From NCBI GenBank assembly GCA_019454865.1, contig JACFNJ010000036.1, forward strand, positions 8,903 to 15,396: a stretch of 6,494 bases of DNA, read 5' to 3'. The notes under the pieces were generated by a model, which saw only the letters and a list, made by a program, of their open reading frames with translations, did not search any database and was not told the origin of the DNA. This document shows, piece by piece, positions 5,752-6,494 of the stretch (positions are counted from its first letter, which is position 1; each line of letters starts with the position of its first letter). The DNA is from Bacteroidia bacterium. Its GTDB lineage: Bacteria; Bacteroidota; Bacteroidia; UKL13-3. A program made the translations under genes and the position numbers.

Positions 5752-6494
5752 ATGACTACTAAATCAACAAAAAAGGCAGAACAAAAGGGGCTGCAAATCG
5801 AACGGTTCTTCACTAAAGAAGGAATCAGTGCTTATGATCTGTATGAATACGACATACGTTCGTCAGTAATTAAAAATCCAAATGGCGAAAAGGTTTTTGA
5901 AATGACTAATGTAGAGGTACCAAAATTTTGGAGTCAAGTAGCTACTGATATATTAGCACAAAAGTATTTCAGAAAAGCTGGAGTGCCAATGCCGGATGGA
6001 ACAACCGGAGGTGAAAACTCTATTAAACAAGTAGCACATCGTATGGCGCACTGCTGGAAAAGCTGGGGCGAGCAATACGGATATTTCGCATCTACAGCCG
6101 ATGCAAATAAATTTTATGATGAGTTAGTATATATGATTATTGGGCAGTATGCCGCACCTAACTCACCACAATGGTTTAATACCGGACTACATAGTTCGTA
6201 TAACATTACCGGTAAACCACAAGGACATTATTTTGTGAATCCTAAAACAGGAAAATTAGAAAAATCAACCTCAGCATACGAAAGACCTCAACCGCATGCT
6301 TGCTTTATACTTTCAGTAGATGATGATTTAGTAAATGAAGGTGGAATAATGGATTTGTGGGTACGTGAAGCGCGTATTTTTAAATACGGATCGGGTGTAG
6401 GAACCAACTTTAGTCGTATTCGTGGTTCTGGAGAAAAATTATCAGGTGGAGGAACATCTTCCGGTTTAATGAGTTTCTTGAAAATTGGAGACAG
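5752..6494 (+). CDS. nrdJ: Adenosylcobalamin-dependent (class II) ribonucleotide reductase, N-terminal 247 residues, partial
   Basis: The reading frame is open from ATG 5752 to the right edge (247 full codons). Class II reductases convert ribonucleotides to deoxyribonucleotides with a thiyl radical generated from adenosylcobalamin, independent of oxygen. Recognisable family blocks are APNSPQWFNTG (135-145), PHACFILSVDD (181-191), FKYGSGVGTNFSRIRG (210-225) and LSGGGTSSGLMSFLKIGD (230-247). C184 in the ACF block is the expected first cysteine of the active-site redox pair; the radical cysteine and its partner lie beyond the window. The sequence resembles the long B12-dependent reductases of Bacteroidota and not NrdA or NrdE, and I see no ATP-cone at the N terminus. 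MTTKSTKKAEQKG is a lysine-rich leader before the conserved part, so the exact start is slightly uncertain. No Shine-Dalgarno is present. The gene is a separate unit from glmS because of the terminator and its own candidate promoter. Confidence 0.93.
   Translation, partial: MTTKSTKKAEQKGLQIERFFTKEGISAYDLYEYDIRSSVIKNPNGEKVFEMTNVEVPKFWSQVATDILAQKYFRKAGVPMPDGTTGGENSIKQVAHRMAHCWKSWGEQYGYFASTADANKFYDELVYMIIGQYAAPNSPQWFNTGLHSSYNITGKPQGHYFVNPKTGKLEKSTSAYERPQPHACFILSVDDDLVNEGGIMDLWVREARIFKYGSGVGTNFSRIRGSGEKLSGGGTSSGLMSFLKIGD

Overview
The window looks like chromosomal core DNA from an AT-rich member of the Bacteroidota. The order suggests this: panC diverging from a short glycogen-synthase-like gene that is followed by a DUF4270 lipoprotein gene and glmS. 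So do a lipoprotein with a short charged stretch after its cysteine, sparse Shine-Dalgarno sequences, and promoter-like sequences resembling the phylum's TTTG / TAnnTTTG pattern. I cannot assign a genus. No mobile element, tRNA, rRNA or CRISPR array is visible.

Layout. Bases 1-135 (minus strand) hold the first 45 codons of panC (pantothenate synthetase), running off the left edge. A 115-base divergent intergenic region carries a promoter-like -7 element and a strong Shine-Dalgarno for the plus-strand gene at 251-1066, a 271-residue protein related only to the N-terminal half of GT5 glycogen/starch synthases. The DUF4270 lipoprotein gene (1038-2396) starts inside its 3' end. A DAHP synthase gene (2400-3428, GTG start) begins three bases after the DUF4270 stop in the same frame, and glmS (3445-5286) follows after 16 bases. 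This four-gene tight block is probably one operon and ends at a convincing intrinsic terminator (5309-5346). A 400-base AT-rich non-coding region with several small repeats and a candidate promoter precedes a coenzyme-B12-dependent (class II) ribonucleotide reductase gene, nrdJ, which starts at 5752 and runs off the right edge.

How the genes relate. DAHP synthase opens the shikimate pathway and GlmS makes glucosamine-6-phosphate for peptidoglycan and lipopolysaccharide. PanC makes pantothenate for CoA, and NrdJ makes deoxyribonucleotides. The two least understood members are the half-length synthase homologue, which lacks the sequence motifs and the domain needed for GT5 catalysis, and the DUF4270 lipoprotein. 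Their overlapping genes suggest coupled expression and possibly a joint, non-glycogen role, but that is inference. I found no obviously new multi-gene system; the most interesting items are this gene pair, the extreme packing of the operon, and the repeats upstream of nrdJ.
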